From positions 12,771 through 76,770 of the forward strand of contig JBAUMC010000134.1 of the NCBI GenBank assembly GCA_049578505.1: a DNA stretch of 64,000 bases, read 5' to 3'. The notes below the pieces were generated by a model. That model searched no databases, was not told the origin of the DNA, and was given only the letters and a program-made list of their open reading frames with translations. Below, in pieces: positions 8,653-17,937 of the stretch. The position numbers were made by a program, and so were the translations under genes. Position 1 is the first letter of the stretch. Every line of letters begins with the position of its first letter. Source of the stretch: JAGVPT01 sp049578505. Lineage in GTDB: Bacteria > Bacteroidota > Ignavibacteria > UBA10030 > UBA8401.

Positions 8653-10056
8653 CTAGAAATACGGCCTAACGCGATATTTTACCCCGAGTGCTTCTTCAAC
8701 ATACTTCTTTGCTTGCTCGACGTCCACTTCATCCATCCCCACAACGCTCATAACGACATCGGGCACATATTTTTTAGCTTCTCGGGCAAAGTCAACCATC
8801 GCGGCGTGGTTTTTCATTCCGTCGATCCTCATCAACTCGCCGTATTGATGCGGGTCGACCGAGTTCAAACTGATCGATACCGAGTCAATAACTCCGCTAA
8901 GTTCAGGCGCGATGTTTCTTTTGTTTATAAGACTCCCGTGGCCGTCTGTGTTTAGCCGGACCTTGCCGCCATTCGCTTTTACCCACGCGCCGATTTCCTT
9001 CACGGCGTCGAATCGGATCGTCGGCTCTCCGTAACCGCAAAAAACAATTTCGTCGTATGCTCGCGGGTCTTTAATTTCCTTGATCACCTCTTGGACGGTC
9101 GGTTCACGCGTTATTTTCAAATTATGTCCTTTAACAACCGCTTCCCCTTTCCTATCGCAAAAAACGCAATCCGCATCGCAGCGAATTGTCAGATTTATAT
9201 AGAGGGACTTCCCCAACGAATAGGTAAAAACAGGATCGCCAAGCGAGTCGATATTGAAGAGGCGCTTTGCGTTATACGACGTCGTCCGAGCGACATCTTC
9301 GACCGTCGCCGAGCATAACTCCGCGATCTTGTTGGCAATCTGTGGAATATACGTCGGTTCGTTTCGCTTGCCGCGGTGTGGAACCGGCGTAAGATACGGC
9401 GAATCCGTTTCCAGCATAATATGATCGTAGCCGATCGCCTTCAGCGTTTCGACCGCTGGAGAATTTTTGAACGTCACGATACCGGGATAAGAAACCAAGA
9501 AGCCAAGTTTAAACAAGCGCCTTGCCCTGTGGGCATCTCCTGAAAAACAGTGAAATACTCCTTTCGGTGCAAGAAAACGGCTGTTCGATGTCGCTTGTTG
9601 ACTTCGCCAGTACTCGTTTTTCTCGATCATTTCCTCAACGGTGGAAACAGCGTCGTCCATAGAGTCTCTTGTGTGGACGACGATAGGAAGGTTGCGGCGA
9701 ATCGCGATTTCAATTTGAGATCGAAACATTTGCAGCTGCAGGTCTTTCGGCGTTGTGTCGTAATAATAATCGAGGCCGATTTCACCGATAGCAACAACTT
9801 TTTTATGTTCGCTAAGTTTTTCGATTTCCCGGAGAGCGCTCTCGTTCGCTTCCGCCATGTCCAGCGGGTGAATGCCGACGCATGCGTAAACGGCTTCAAA
9901 TCGCTCAGAGAGGGTGATGGCTTGTCTGCTCGTCTCGACGTTTGTGCCGGGAACGACAAAAAATTTCACGCCAGCTTCAAGAGCACGTTGAACGACATTC
10001 ACAATATCATCTTTAAAATCAGGATAGAATAAGTGTGCGTGAGAATCTATGAACAT
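8653..10056 (-). CDS. TatD-family metal hydrolase fused to a radical SAM domain
   Basis: Encodes 467 residues with two complete domains. Residues 1-265 are a TatD-like metal-dependent deoxyribonuclease: SHAH (His6, His8), GEIGLDYYYD (Glu92), VVHTRDS (His128), VFHCFSGD (His169) and LETDSPYL (Asp218). Residues ~280-467 are a radical SAM domain with the iron-sulfur triad Cys293-x3-Cys297-x2-Cys300 and the GYGEP SAM-binding motif. Elsewhere a radical SAM protein is known as a separate gene beside tatD ('TatD nuclease-associated radical SAM'); here they are one chain. The TatD part probably acts in DNA or D-aminoacyl quality control; the radical SAM reaction is unknown. The HEAT/cyclophilin gene follows in the same direction. 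Confidence 0.92.
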   Translation of the reverse strand: MFIDSHAHLFYPDFKDDIVNVVQRALEAGVKFFVVPGTNVETSRQAITLSERFEAVYACVGIHPLDMAEANESALREIEKLSEHKKVVAIGEIGLDYYYDTTPKDLQLQMFRSQIEIAIRRNLPIVVHTRDSMDDAVSTVEEMIEKNEYWRSQQATSNSRFLAPKGVFHCFSGDAHRARRLFKLGFLVSYPGIVTFKNSPAVETLKAIGYDHIMLETDSPYLTPVPHRGKRNEPTYIPQIANKIAELCSATVEDVARTTSYNAKRLFNIDSLGDPVFTYSLGKSLYINLTIRCDADCVFCDRKGEAVVKGHNLKITREPTVQEVIKEIKDPRAYDEIVFCGYGEPTIRFDAVKEIGAWVKANGGKVRLNTDGHGSLINKRNIAPELSGVIDSVSISLNSVDPHQYGELMRIDGMKNHAAMVDFAREAKKYVPDVVMSVVGMDEVDVEQAKKYVEEALGVKYRVRPYF

Positions 10057-10371
10057 GGGGCTTTCTTCGTCAAAAAATTGTGCAACCTAAATAAACTTCG
10101 TCCTTCAGCTCTCAAATTAGCAAAGCCACACTCGAATATCAAGCAAAAGGACACAGAAGGTTATTGAATGAAAAAGTTTTGCCTGAAGCGGTTCGGCCTT
10201 TTCAATAATATGTCGCCATACTTCAGGTAAACCGTGGTTAGCCGAAAAGTTGGCCTGCTCAATTGACACGATGTCCAAGATCTCGCGAAAACGTACGAAA
10301 CCCGCGCCTTGCTTCTCCCTCAACCTTTGCGTAAATTTAAATAGAAACATGAAATTATCTCAGGATACCTT
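10057..10371. other. Divergent intergenic region between tatD/rSAM and the haem operon
   Basis: About 315 bases separate two divergently transcribed units, so it must hold both promoters. An AT-rich block (TAAATTTAAATAG) lies about 40 bases before the first haem-operon ATG and is a plausible promoter core. No conserved operator or riboswitch was recognised. A 77-codon minus-strand frame here (10117-10350) has no recognisable domain or ribosome site and is not called. Confidence 0.4.
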
Positions 10372-11196
10372 ATGAAGACAGCAGTCGACGCATTCAACAT
10401 CGCTCTCCCGCTACTCTATTTTAGCACAGTGTGGGCCTATGCGAAAGCTTTCTTCAAAGATTCGTTGGTTGCAAAACGGACCAAAACGCCCCTGCTTCTG
10501 ATCACACTCGCAATCCACTTATCTTACCTTTTGATGCGGACGGTGCTCTTCAATCATCCTCCGATAACGACCATCTTCGAAATAACGTCCATTATATCGT
10601 TCTCGATTGCCGCCGCTTACGCAGTCATTGAATTCCGGACGAAAGTTAAAAACACCGGATATTTTATACTCATTCTCGCTTTTATTTTTCAAACTATCTC
10701 ATCCTGTTTTATTGAAAACTTGTCCGAGGTAAAGCCAATATTGAGGAGCAATCTGTTGGGCATTCACGTTTCGAGCGCCCTGCTTGGTTATGCCGCGATT
10801 GCAATTTCTGCGGTCTACGGATTTTTGTATCTGATGCTTTACCACCATATAAAGTCGAGCCGGTTTGGCGTCATTTACACCAAGCTTCCCAATCTGGAAA
10901 CGCTTGAAAAGATGTCGATGCTATCGATCGTTTTTGGATTTTCATTTTTGACGATCGCCATTTCGGTTGGATTGTTCTGGTTGCCCCGCGCGTTTGAACA
11001 TTTTTCATACTTCGACCCAAAATTGATCGGAACCGTCTTCATCTGGGCGATGTATGGTGTCGGATTAGGAGCAAAAAAAACGATCGGCTGGCAGGGAAGA
11101 AAAATTATGATCCTGTCGATTATCGCCTTTGCCGTTTCATTTTTTTCGCTGACAATTATCAATGTGTATTTCAGCGCGTTCCATAAATTCTATTGA
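10372..11196 (+). CDS. CcsA/HemX-like integral membrane protein (cytochrome c assembly family)
   Basis: Encodes 274 residues, nearly all hydrophobic, with about eight predicted transmembrane segments. It matches the CcsA/HemX branch of the cytochrome c assembly family: a conserved central stretch (NLLGIHVSSALLGYAAIAIS) with histidine, and a later segment FDPKLIGTVFIWAMYG that corresponds to the WDPK..W region of HemX/CcsA proteins. Family members handle haem in the membrane: CcsA delivers it for cytochrome c maturation, while HemX affects glutamyl-tRNA reductase levels. Its place directly before hemA (30 bases) favours the HemX-like context, as in Bacillus-type hemAXCDBL clusters, but function in this organism is inferred. 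Confidence 0.8.
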   Translation: MKTAVDAFNIALPLLYFSTVWAYAKAFFKDSLVAKRTKTPLLLITLAIHLSYLLMRTVLFNHPPITTIFEITSIISFSIAAAYAVIEFRTKVKNTGYFILILAFIFQTISSCFIENLSEVKPILRSNLLGIHVSSALLGYAAIAISAVYGFLYLMLYHHIKSSRFGVIYTKLPNLETLEKMSMLSIVFGFSFLTIAISVGLFWLPRAFEHFSYFDPKLIGTVFIWAMYGVGLGAKKTIGWQGRKIMILSIIAFAVSFFSLTIINVYFSAFHKFY

Positions 11197-11226
11197 TTTC
11201 CATCGTGTTCGCTGTATTGCCACTTT

Positions 11227-12522
11227 ATGAATCTTGTTGCTGTTGGAATTAATCACCGCACCGCTCCTCTTGAGGTTCGAGAGAAGTTGTGGATGTCGAG
11301 CGATGAAATTCGGAGTGCCGTCGCGACGTTGAAAGGCAAGCCGTTTTCCGAATGCTTCATCGTTTCGACCTGCAACAGGACGGAACTGTACGGCGTTTAC
11401 AATAATGGAGACACCGCCAGCGACGCTGTTCCCGACATTGACGTCCTCAAGGATATGTTGATCGGTTTTAAGTCTGCTGGCGATGCGGTCAAACGCCAGC
11501 ACATGTACCATATGATATCGACAAACGCTATCAGCCATCTGTTTAAAGTGGCTTCGGGTATCGATTCGATGGTCCTTGGGGATATCCAGATTCTGAGTCA
11601 AATAAAAGATGACTTCAACATTGCGTATGAAGCAAAGGCGGCCGGCCATTTCCTTCACCGCCTTTTGCAATCGACATACCATGTCGGAAAACGGGCGAGG
11701 ACGGAAACAACGATTACCGAAGGGGCAGTTTCCGTCAGCTACGCCGCGGTAGAAATCGCGAATAAGATCTTCTCGGACCTTTCAAAAAAAACAGCTCTCC
11801 TCATCGGTGCCGGAGAAACCGGCGAATTAACTGCGAAACATCTCGTCGGAAGGGGCATCGGCGGAATCTTCGTTGCAAACCGGACAAGAACCAAGGCCGA
11901 AGAATTGGTCGCTGCACTCGGGGGAAAAGCGGTTGACTTTGAATCGCTCCACCAAATGCTGGCCCAGGTCGACATCGTTATTTCATCCGTGACGAGCGAT
12001 CAGTACGTTATTACGAAGAGCGATGTTCAGCGTGCGATGAAGGAACGATCGCATAAACCTCTCTTCATCTTCGACATCGGAGTGCCGCGCAACATCGACC
12101 CGGACATCAACAGCATTGAAAGCGTTTTTCTGCACGACATGGACGGAATCTCGGTTATCATCGACCGGAATGTCGAAAAGAGAAAAGCGGAAATCCCGCG
12201 GGTGAACGAAATTATTCTGGAAGAGCTGACGGAGTTCTACAATTGGTACAATTCACTCCAGGTGAATCCGACAATTCATGACTTGCGCACTCACTTCGAA
12301 GAAGTGAGGCTTGAGGAGGTCGAAAAGAATATCAACCGCTTCTCCCCCGAAGATCGTGAGTTGGTCGACATTGTAACGAAGAGGATTGTCAATAAGCTCC
12401 TCCATCTTCCGACAACGAATTTGAAAAACGGAGAGGATGAAAGCGAAGAGGATAAACACAAGAAGCTTCATATTGTCCGGTCTCTTTTCGGACTGCATAA
12501 AGACAAGCATCCAAAAGAATGA
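11227..12522 (+). CDS. hemA: Glutamyl-tRNA reductase
   Basis: Encodes 431 residues. This NADPH enzyme reduces glutamyl-tRNA to glutamate-1-semialdehyde, the first committed step of the C5 tetrapyrrole pathway. The N-terminal catalytic domain has GINHRTAP (8-15) and the nucleophilic Cys49 in STCNRTELY. The linker segment GIDSMVLGDIQILSQIKD follows near residue 113, with Asp where many orthologues have Glu. An NADPH-binding Rossmann domain (LLIGAGETGELTAKHL) lies near 190, and a helical dimerisation domain is at the C-terminus. Its stop overlaps the hemC start (ATGA), indicating translational coupling. It heads the hemA-C-D run after the CcsA/HemX-like gene. Confidence 0.98.
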   Translation: MNLVAVGINHRTAPLEVREKLWMSSDEIRSAVATLKGKPFSECFIVSTCNRTELYGVYNNGDTASDAVPDIDVLKDMLIGFKSAGDAVKRQHMYHMISTNAISHLFKVASGIDSMVLGDIQILSQIKDDFNIAYEAKAAGHFLHRLLQSTYHVGKRARTETTITEGAVSVSYAAVEIANKIFSDLSKKTALLIGAGETGELTAKHLVGRGIGGIFVANRTRTKAEELVAALGGKAVDFESLHQMLAQVDIVISSVTSDQYVITKSDVQRAMKERSHKPLFIFDIGVPRNIDPDINSIESVFLHDMDGISVIIDRNVEKRKAEIPRVNEIILEELTEFYNWYNSLQVNPTIHDLRTHFEEVRLEEVEKNINRFSPEDRELVDIVTKRIVNKLLHLPTTNLKNGEDESEEDKHKKLHIVRSLFGLHKDKHPKE

Positions 12523-13466
12523 GCTCAAGGAATAAAATAATCATTGGGACGCGCGGCAGCGAACTTGCCCTCTGGCAATCGGATTGGGTGACACAAGAAC
12601 TCCGGCGACTTCACCCGTCGTTTATTATTGAGAAGACAGTGATTAAAACCACCGGCGATAAAATTCTCGATTCACCCCTCTCAAAGATCGGCGATAAGGG
12701 GTTGTTTACAAAAGAAATTGAGAATGCATTGATCGAAAAAAAAATCGACCTTGCCGTCCACAGTTTGAAGGATGTTCCGACACACCTCGCTCCCGGCTTA
12801 ACGATCGGTGCAATAACAGAACGTGAGGATGTACGAGACGTCTTCATTTCTCATCCAAAAAAGAAGCATCCTTCATTGAAGGCAGTGCCGAAAAACGGCG
12901 CGATCGCTACCGGAAGCTTGCGGCGCCGATGTCAGTTGCTCAACTACCGCCCCGATCTGCAGATTGTCGATATTCGGGGAAATTTAAAAACGCGGAGGAG
13001 AAAACTCGAGGGTTCCGAGTGGGACGGAATGCTCCTCGCGAAGGCAGGTGTTACCCGCCTCGGCTGGTCGGAAATCATCTCGGAAATCTTGTCTCCAACG
13101 CTGATACTCCCGGCTGTTGGACAAGGAGCCCTCGCCATCGAAATCCGGTCTGATGATTCGTTCCTCGCGTCGGCAATCGAACCGATGAATCATCCTCCCA
13201 CGGTGCACGCCACCGCGGGAGAACGCGCGCTGCTCCGCTTTCTCGAAGGGGGTTGTCAAATCCCGATAGGGACGTACGGAAGAATTGAATCTGGGCAATT
13301 TTTCCTGGATGCGGTGGTCGGAACCATTGACGGCAAGAAAATAGTCAGGGGGTCAGTGAAAGGATCTCCAGAAGATTCAGAGAAACTCGGCGTTTCGCTT
13401 GCAAAGGAGCTGATCAGCAAGGGGGCCGACCTGATATTGCGCGACATTAGAACATCGGGAAGCTGA
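12519..13466 (+). CDS. hemC: Hydroxymethylbilane synthase (porphobilinogen deaminase)
   Basis: Encodes 315 residues. The enzyme polymerises four porphobilinogens into hydroxymethylbilane on a covalently attached dipyrromethane cofactor. The family start (IGTRGSELALWQ, 9-20), AVHSLKDVPT (79-88) and the arginine-rich GSLRRRCQL region (132-140) are present. The cofactor attachment site is Cys246 in LEGGCQIPIG. Length is normal. Its start overlaps the hemA stop codon, and hemD follows after seven bases, so hemA, hemC and hemD form one translationally compact group in the cytosolic haem pathway. Confidence 0.98.
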   Translation: MSSRNKIIIGTRGSELALWQSDWVTQELRRLHPSFIIEKTVIKTTGDKILDSPLSKIGDKGLFTKEIENALIEKKIDLAVHSLKDVPTHLAPGLTIGAITEREDVRDVFISHPKKKHPSLKAVPKNGAIATGSLRRRCQLLNYRPDLQIVDIRGNLKTRRRKLEGSEWDGMLLAKAGVTRLGWSEIISEILSPTLILPAVGQGALAIEIRSDDSFLASAIEPMNHPPTVHATAGERALLRFLEGGCQIPIGTYGRIESGQFFLDAVVGTIDGKKIVRGSVKGSPEDSEKLGVSLAKELISKGADLILRDIRTSGS

Positions 13467-13473
13467 GACCTTT

Positions 13474-14280
13474 ATGCCTGAAACTCCTCCATCGCAATCG
13501 ACAACTCAAGCTCACTCCCCTCTCCTCGGCAAGACAATTCTTGTAACGCGAACGGGAGAACAGGCGGGTGAATTCATTAAATTGCTAGAACAGCTTGGCG
13601 CTGCGGTTCTTCTCTTTCCGACTATTCAGATCGTTCCACCGAGATCCTGGGAGGAGTGTGACAAAGCAATCGCCAATATCAGGAGCTACGACGCAATTGT
13701 GCTTACAAGTATAAACGCCGCTGACAATTTTTTGGGACGGGTCCGTCTCGCAAATAACGGAACGATAAAACTGATCGCAGAAAAAACGGTCTATGCCGTA
13801 GGAGAAAAGACAAGGGCGGCGGTCGAAAAGTTTAACATTCCGGTCGCGGCCATGCCGGCAGTGTACGACGCGAAACATCTTGCGATCACACTTGCCAGGA
13901 CGGAGGTTAAAGGAAAACGCTTCCTCTTTCCGAAAGGCAACTTAGCGGGAAATGTTGTAGCCTTTGCGCTTCAAGAGCATGGGGCTCTTGTGGACGAAGT
14001 CATCGTTTACGAAACGGTTCAGCCTTCAAATACTGATGCTGAAACGGTTAGACAAAAACTCAACAAAAATGAAATCGACCTCGTTGCATTTTTCAGCCCT
14101 TCGAGCGTATCGAATTTTTTAACGACGATACCCGAAGAACTTCTTGACAATATAACAATTGCTGTAATCGGACATACGACGGCTGCAGCGGCGAAAAATA
14201 TGTCTCTGCCGGTTCATATCGTTGCCGAGCATGCGACGTCAGCCAATCTTGTTGCCTCAATTGTACGATATTATGAATAG
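13474..14280 (+). CDS. hemD: Uroporphyrinogen-III synthase
   Basis: Encodes 268 residues. HemD closes and isomerises hydroxymethylbilane to uroporphyrinogen III. Family sequence conservation is low, but the protein shows the expected two-lobed layout: an N-terminal ILVTRTGEQAGEFIKLLEQLG segment, YDAIVLTSINAADNFL near residue 72, the late FFSPSSVSNFL motif near 207 and IGHTTAAAAKN near 232. Position after hemC confirms the call. Its last three codons overlap the start of the DNA methyltransferase gene (ATG at 14273), so the two are likely translated together. Confidence 0.93.
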   Translation: MPETPPSQSTTQAHSPLLGKTILVTRTGEQAGEFIKLLEQLGAAVLLFPTIQIVPPRSWEECDKAIANIRSYDAIVLTSINAADNFLGRVRLANNGTIKLIAEKTVYAVGEKTRAAVEKFNIPVAAMPAVYDAKHLAITLARTEVKGKRFLFPKGNLAGNVVAFALQEHGALVDEVIVYETVQPSNTDAETVRQKLNKNEIDLVAFFSPSSVSNFLTTIPEELLDNITIAVIGHTTAAAAKNMSLPVHIVAEHATSANLVASIVRYYE

Positions 14281-15448
14281 CGCAGCTGCAAAAATAGAAA
14301 GCGGCAATAGAAGCAACCATCCCCCTACCACCGTCGGGGAATTTTGGACCGCGAAACAGAGGCAGGCATCGTCGCTTCATGAGATTTCTTACCGTGCATG
14401 CTTTAAGCCCCAACTGCCGAGATATTTCATAGAGCGATACAGCAATGAGGGTGACACCGTCTACGATCCGTTCATGGGGAGGGGAACGACGATTCTTGAA
14501 GCAGCATTACTAAAAAGAAATGTGATCGGCAACGATGTCAACCCGTTGAGCAAAATTCTTGCAGCACCACGGCTGGAAATACCCGAAATTAAGGAAGTCG
14601 AGGAACGGCTCAATGAAATAAGATTCCGCAAAAGAGCAAAAGCTGACATCGATCTTTCGATGTTCTTCCATCCTGAGACCGAAGCTGAAATTGCCTCCCT
14701 TCAAAAATATCTAGAGAAACGAAAAAAAGATCGGACAGAAGACAGAATCGACCGATGGATACGGATGGTAGCGACCAACAGGTTGACGGGCCATTCGTCG
14801 GGTTTTTTTTCCGTCTATACCCTGCCGCCAAATCAAGCGACACAACCGAAAAGCCAAATACGTATTAACAGGATACGAAAGCAAACGCCGGAATACCGGA
14901 ACATTAGGAATATCATCCTCAAAAAGACTCGAACGTTATTAACAAGAGTTTCGCAAAAGCATCGTGATAATCTGGCGGCTGTCCGGGCTCGAGCACGCCT
15001 TCTTTCGACCGATGCAAGGCGCACAACGACGATTAAAACCGGGACTATTCAACTTACCGTCACATCCCCTCCTTTTTTGAACATCGTCCAATACTCTAAC
15101 GATAATTGGCTGCGGTGTTGGTTCAACGGCATCGACGAGAAAGCGATTGCGCCGCTCATTACAATGTCGAGAACGATAGAAGAATGGAGCGGCGTGATGG
15201 GAGGAGTTTTCAATGAACTTTTTCGAATAACAAAACTCTCCGGCTGTATTGCGTTCGAAGTTGGAGAACTGCGAAATGGGACCATGAAGCTTGAGGAGTA
15301 TGTCATACCTCTGGGAGAACATGCCGGTTTCCACTGCGAGGATATTTTTATCAACAAACAAAAATTTACAAAGACGGCAAATATCTGGGGTATAGAAAAT
15401 AACGAATCGGGAACAAACACAAACCGCATCGTCCTTTTCAGAAAATAA
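14273..15448 (+). CDS. Site-specific DNA methyltransferase (amino-MTase, N4-cytosine or N6-adenine type)
   Basis: Encodes 391 residues from the ATG at 14273, which overlaps the hemD stop; an upstream in-frame ATG at 14222 lies inside hemD and is less likely. The SAM-binding motif DPFMGRGTT is at residues 65-73, followed by GNDVNPLS, and the catalytic motif TSPPF is at 264-268. Between them lies a basic region (KSQIRINRIRKQ; RRTTTIKTG) that could recognise target DNA. Motif I precedes motif IV, unlike beta-class enzymes in which DPFxGxGTT follows. A conserved-looking block NRLTGHSSGFFSVYTLPP lies near 170. No restriction endonuclease gene is adjacent, so it is an orphan embedded between hemD and hemE. 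Target specificity, and whether DNA rather than RNA is the substrate, are unproven. Confidence 0.85.
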   Translation: MNSAAAKIESGNRSNHPPTTVGEFWTAKQRQASSLHEISYRACFKPQLPRYFIERYSNEGDTVYDPFMGRGTTILEAALLKRNVIGNDVNPLSKILAAPRLEIPEIKEVEERLNEIRFRKRAKADIDLSMFFHPETEAEIASLQKYLEKRKKDRTEDRIDRWIRMVATNRLTGHSSGFFSVYTLPPNQATQPKSQIRINRIRKQTPEYRNIRNIILKKTRTLLTRVSQKHRDNLAAVRARARLLSTDARRTTTIKTGTIQLTVTSPPFLNIVQYSNDNWLRCWFNGIDEKAIAPLITMSRTIEEWSGVMGGVFNELFRITKLSGCIAFEVGELRNGTMKLEEYVIPLGEHAGFHCEDIFINKQKFTKTANIWGIENNESGTNTNRIVLFRK

Positions 15449-15463
15449 TTTTAGCCACTTACT

Positions 15464-16519
15464 TTGAAAACTCAGACTCTATCCAATGATTTGTTTCTCC
15501 GTGCCTGTAAACGCGAAGACGTTGAACGAACGCCGGTCTGGTTTATGCGCCAGGCCGGGAGGTATTTGCCCGAGTACAAAGCCATCCGCGAGAAGGTCGA
15601 TTTTCTGACATTGTGCAAAACAGCCGAACTTGCGGCGGAAGTGACGATTCAGCCTGTCGATAGTATCGGCGTCGACGCGGCAATAATCTTTTCGGATATT
15701 CTTGTCGTGCCGGAGGCAATGGGGATGGAACTCGTTATCGAAGAAGGCAAAGGAGGTCCGCGATTCCCTTCCCCCCTGCGCTCCCGCGCCGATATCGATA
15801 AGCTTCCCGTGCCGGACCCGAACTCAAAACTAAAATTTGTCATGGATGCAATTCGAACATCAAGGATGAATCTCAACGGCAAAGTCCCTTTGATCGGATT
15901 TTCCGGCTCGCCGTGGACGCTCGCAACATACATGGTTGAAGGCCGGGGTTCCAAAAATTTTCGTTACGCGAAAGAATTAATTTTCTCTTCCCCAAGGGAT
16001 GCACATTTTCTCCTCGATAAGTTGGCACGCGCGACGGCGGCGTATCTTTCCGCGCAAGTTGAAGCGGGGGCGCAAGCCATACAGATTTTCGACACGTGGG
16101 GTGGAATTCTTGGGCAGGAAGAATTCGAGGAATTTTCACTCCGGTATCTGAAACAAGTTCTCTCGCTGGTCAAAACCGGCGGTGCTCCCGTCATCGTCTT
16201 CTGCAAAGATTGCGGGCACTCGCTTGAAAAAATTGCGGACACGGGAACGACCGTCGTAGGACTTGACTGGACGGTGGATATCGGCAAAGCGCGCGACATG
16301 GTGGGAAGTTACGTTGCCCTCCAAGGGAATCTTGACCCCACCATGCTCTATTCCACTCCAGAGCGAATTGAAAAAGGGGTACAAACAATCCTTAAAAAAT
16401 TTGGAAAGGGAAACGGCCATATTTTCAATCTTGGGCATGGCGTTCTGCCAGACACGCCGGTTGAAAATGTTCGAACGTTCGTGAACGCTGTAAAGCAATT
16501 TAGCGTTCAATATCATTAG
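15464..16519 (+). CDS. hemE: Uroporphyrinogen decarboxylase
   Basis: Encodes 351 residues, starting with TTG at 15464, 15 bases after the methyltransferase stop. The enzyme decarboxylates the four acetate side chains of uroporphyrinogen III to give coproporphyrinogen III. The family signatures are TPVWFMRQAGRYLPEY (near residue 22, with the substrate-binding Arg residues), IIFSDILVVPEAMGM (near 75), GFSGSPWTLATYM (near 146) and NLGHGVLPDTP near the C-terminus. Length matches the family. It sits in pathway order between hemD and hemN. Confidence 0.98.
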   Translation: MKTQTLSNDLFLRACKREDVERTPVWFMRQAGRYLPEYKAIREKVDFLTLCKTAELAAEVTIQPVDSIGVDAAIIFSDILVVPEAMGMELVIEEGKGGPRFPSPLRSRADIDKLPVPDPNSKLKFVMDAIRTSRMNLNGKVPLIGFSGSPWTLATYMVEGRGSKNFRYAKELIFSSPRDAHFLLDKLARATAAYLSAQVEAGAQAIQIFDTWGGILGQEEFEEFSLRYLKQVLSLVKTGGAPVIVFCKDCGHSLEKIADTGTTVVGLDWTVDIGKARDMVGSYVALQGNLDPTMLYSTPERIEKGVQTILKKFGKGNGHIFNLGHGVLPDTPVENVRTFVNAVKQFSVQYH

Positions 16520-16537
16520 AAGAAGGATCATGAAGGC

Positions 16538-17926
16538 ATGAAGCAGTTCGAATCGATCGACGTTGAATTATTGAGGAAATACGACCGTCCCGGACCTCGG
16601 TACACAAGTTATCCGACTGCGCCGGTGTTTACCCCATCCTTCGGGCCGAAAGAATACCGCGACGAAATCCTCCGCACGAACTCGTCCGAAGATTCGTCCG
16701 ATCTTTCCCTCTATTTTCACTTCCCGTTTTGCGACACGCTTTGTTATTTCTGCGGATGCACGATGCTCGTAACCCACAGCCGGGATCGTATTCGCGAATA
16801 CAATACATATCTGAAAAGAGAAATCGACATGGTTGCCCCCTTGGTATCGAAGAAACGGAAAGTCTCGCAGCTCCATTGGGGAGGCGGTACACCTTCGTAT
16901 CTCGACCCGGATGAAATATTGGACATCGGAACCTTTATCAGTAGCCGATTCTCGTATGCTGACGATATCGAAGCGGGCGTCGAGATCGACCCACGAGGAT
17001 TGACATTCGACCATGTGAAAGCTCTCCGTGAGAGCGGCTTCAACCGCATCAGCATGGGGGTGCAGGACTTCAACTCAAAAGTTCAGGAAGCCGTGAATCG
17101 GATCCAGCCGGAGTCGATCACACGGGACGCTGTGGATTGGAGCAGAAAGCTCGGCTTCAAAAGCATCAACCTTGATCTGATTTACGGGCTGCCGCATCAG
17201 ACCCTCTCTTCCTTTGAAAAAACTGTAGACACAATCATCGACATTTCACCCGAAAGAATCGCGGTATTCAACTATGCGCATGTGCCGTGGCTAAAACCGC
17301 ATCAAAAATTGATCCATCAGGAGCAGCTTCCTTCACCGGAGCTCAAGCTGCAAATTTTTAAAATGACGATAGAAAAGCTCATCGATGCCGGCTACTGGAA
17401 CATCGGCATGGACCATTTTTCCAAGCGGACCGATGAGATGGCCATTGCTCAAAAAAACAAAACACTTTACCGCAATTTTCAAGGTTATTCGACCAAAGCA
17501 GGCTGCGATTTGTACGGGTTCGGCATGTCGGCCATCGGACACTTCAAAGAAACATATCAACAAAACAAAAAGACGCTCCCTGAATACTATAAAACGCTGA
17601 CCGCAAATTCATTGCCGACAAACCTGGGATACAAAATGTCTGCCGACGATCAAATCCGTAAAACGGTGATCATCCGTTTGATGTGCGACATGGAATTGGT
17701 GAAACCGTCTATTGAAAAACAATTCGGCATCACGTTCGACGATTACTTCAGGGATGCGCTGCAAAAACTGGAGGCGTTCGTTCCCGACGGACTGGTCACG
17801 CTCACGAAGGAGACCATTACCGTCAACGGTCTCGGCAGATTAATCATCAGAAATATTGCAATGTGTTTCGACGCATATCTTGAGAAGATGATGAAGGAAA
17901 AACCCATTTTTTCCCGTACAGTATAA
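16538..17926 (+). CDS. hemN: Oxygen-independent coproporphyrinogen III oxidase (radical SAM)
   Basis: Encodes 462 residues. HemN uses radical SAM chemistry to decarboxylate two propionates of coproporphyrinogen III to protoporphyrinogen IX without oxygen. The N-terminal substrate motif GPRYTSYPTAP (19-29) is characteristic of genuine HemN rather than HemW. The cluster ligands are Cys65, Cys69 and Cys72 with an extra Cys74 (HFPFCDTLCYFCGC), followed by the LHWGGGTPSYL SAM-binding motif and GVQDFN. The C-terminal HemN domain is complete, with NLGYK and LIRNIAMCFDAYL. It lies 18 bases after hemE, and hemH follows after 11 bases. Confidence 0.97.
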   Translation: MKQFESIDVELLRKYDRPGPRYTSYPTAPVFTPSFGPKEYRDEILRTNSSEDSSDLSLYFHFPFCDTLCYFCGCTMLVTHSRDRIREYNTYLKREIDMVAPLVSKKRKVSQLHWGGGTPSYLDPDEILDIGTFISSRFSYADDIEAGVEIDPRGLTFDHVKALRESGFNRISMGVQDFNSKVQEAVNRIQPESITRDAVDWSRKLGFKSINLDLIYGLPHQTLSSFEKTVDTIIDISPERIAVFNYAHVPWLKPHQKLIHQEQLPSPELKLQIFKMTIEKLIDAGYWNIGMDHFSKRTDEMAIAQKNKTLYRNFQGYSTKAGCDLYGFGMSAIGHFKETYQQNKKTLPEYYKTLTANSLPTNLGYKMSADDQIRKTVIIRLMCDMELVKPSIEKQFGITFDDYFRDALQKLEAFVPDGLVTLTKETITVNGLGRLIIRNIAMCFDAYLEKMMKEKPIFSRTV

Positions 17927-17937
17927 CTCCTCGGCGA

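Noticed and set aside
10117..10350. Minus-strand frame of 77 codons upstream of tatD/rSAM
   Set aside because: No family, no ribosome site, and it lies in a divergent promoter region.
13474..16519. Restriction-modification system
   Set aside because: Only a methyltransferase is present; no restriction endonuclease or specificity gene is adjacent.
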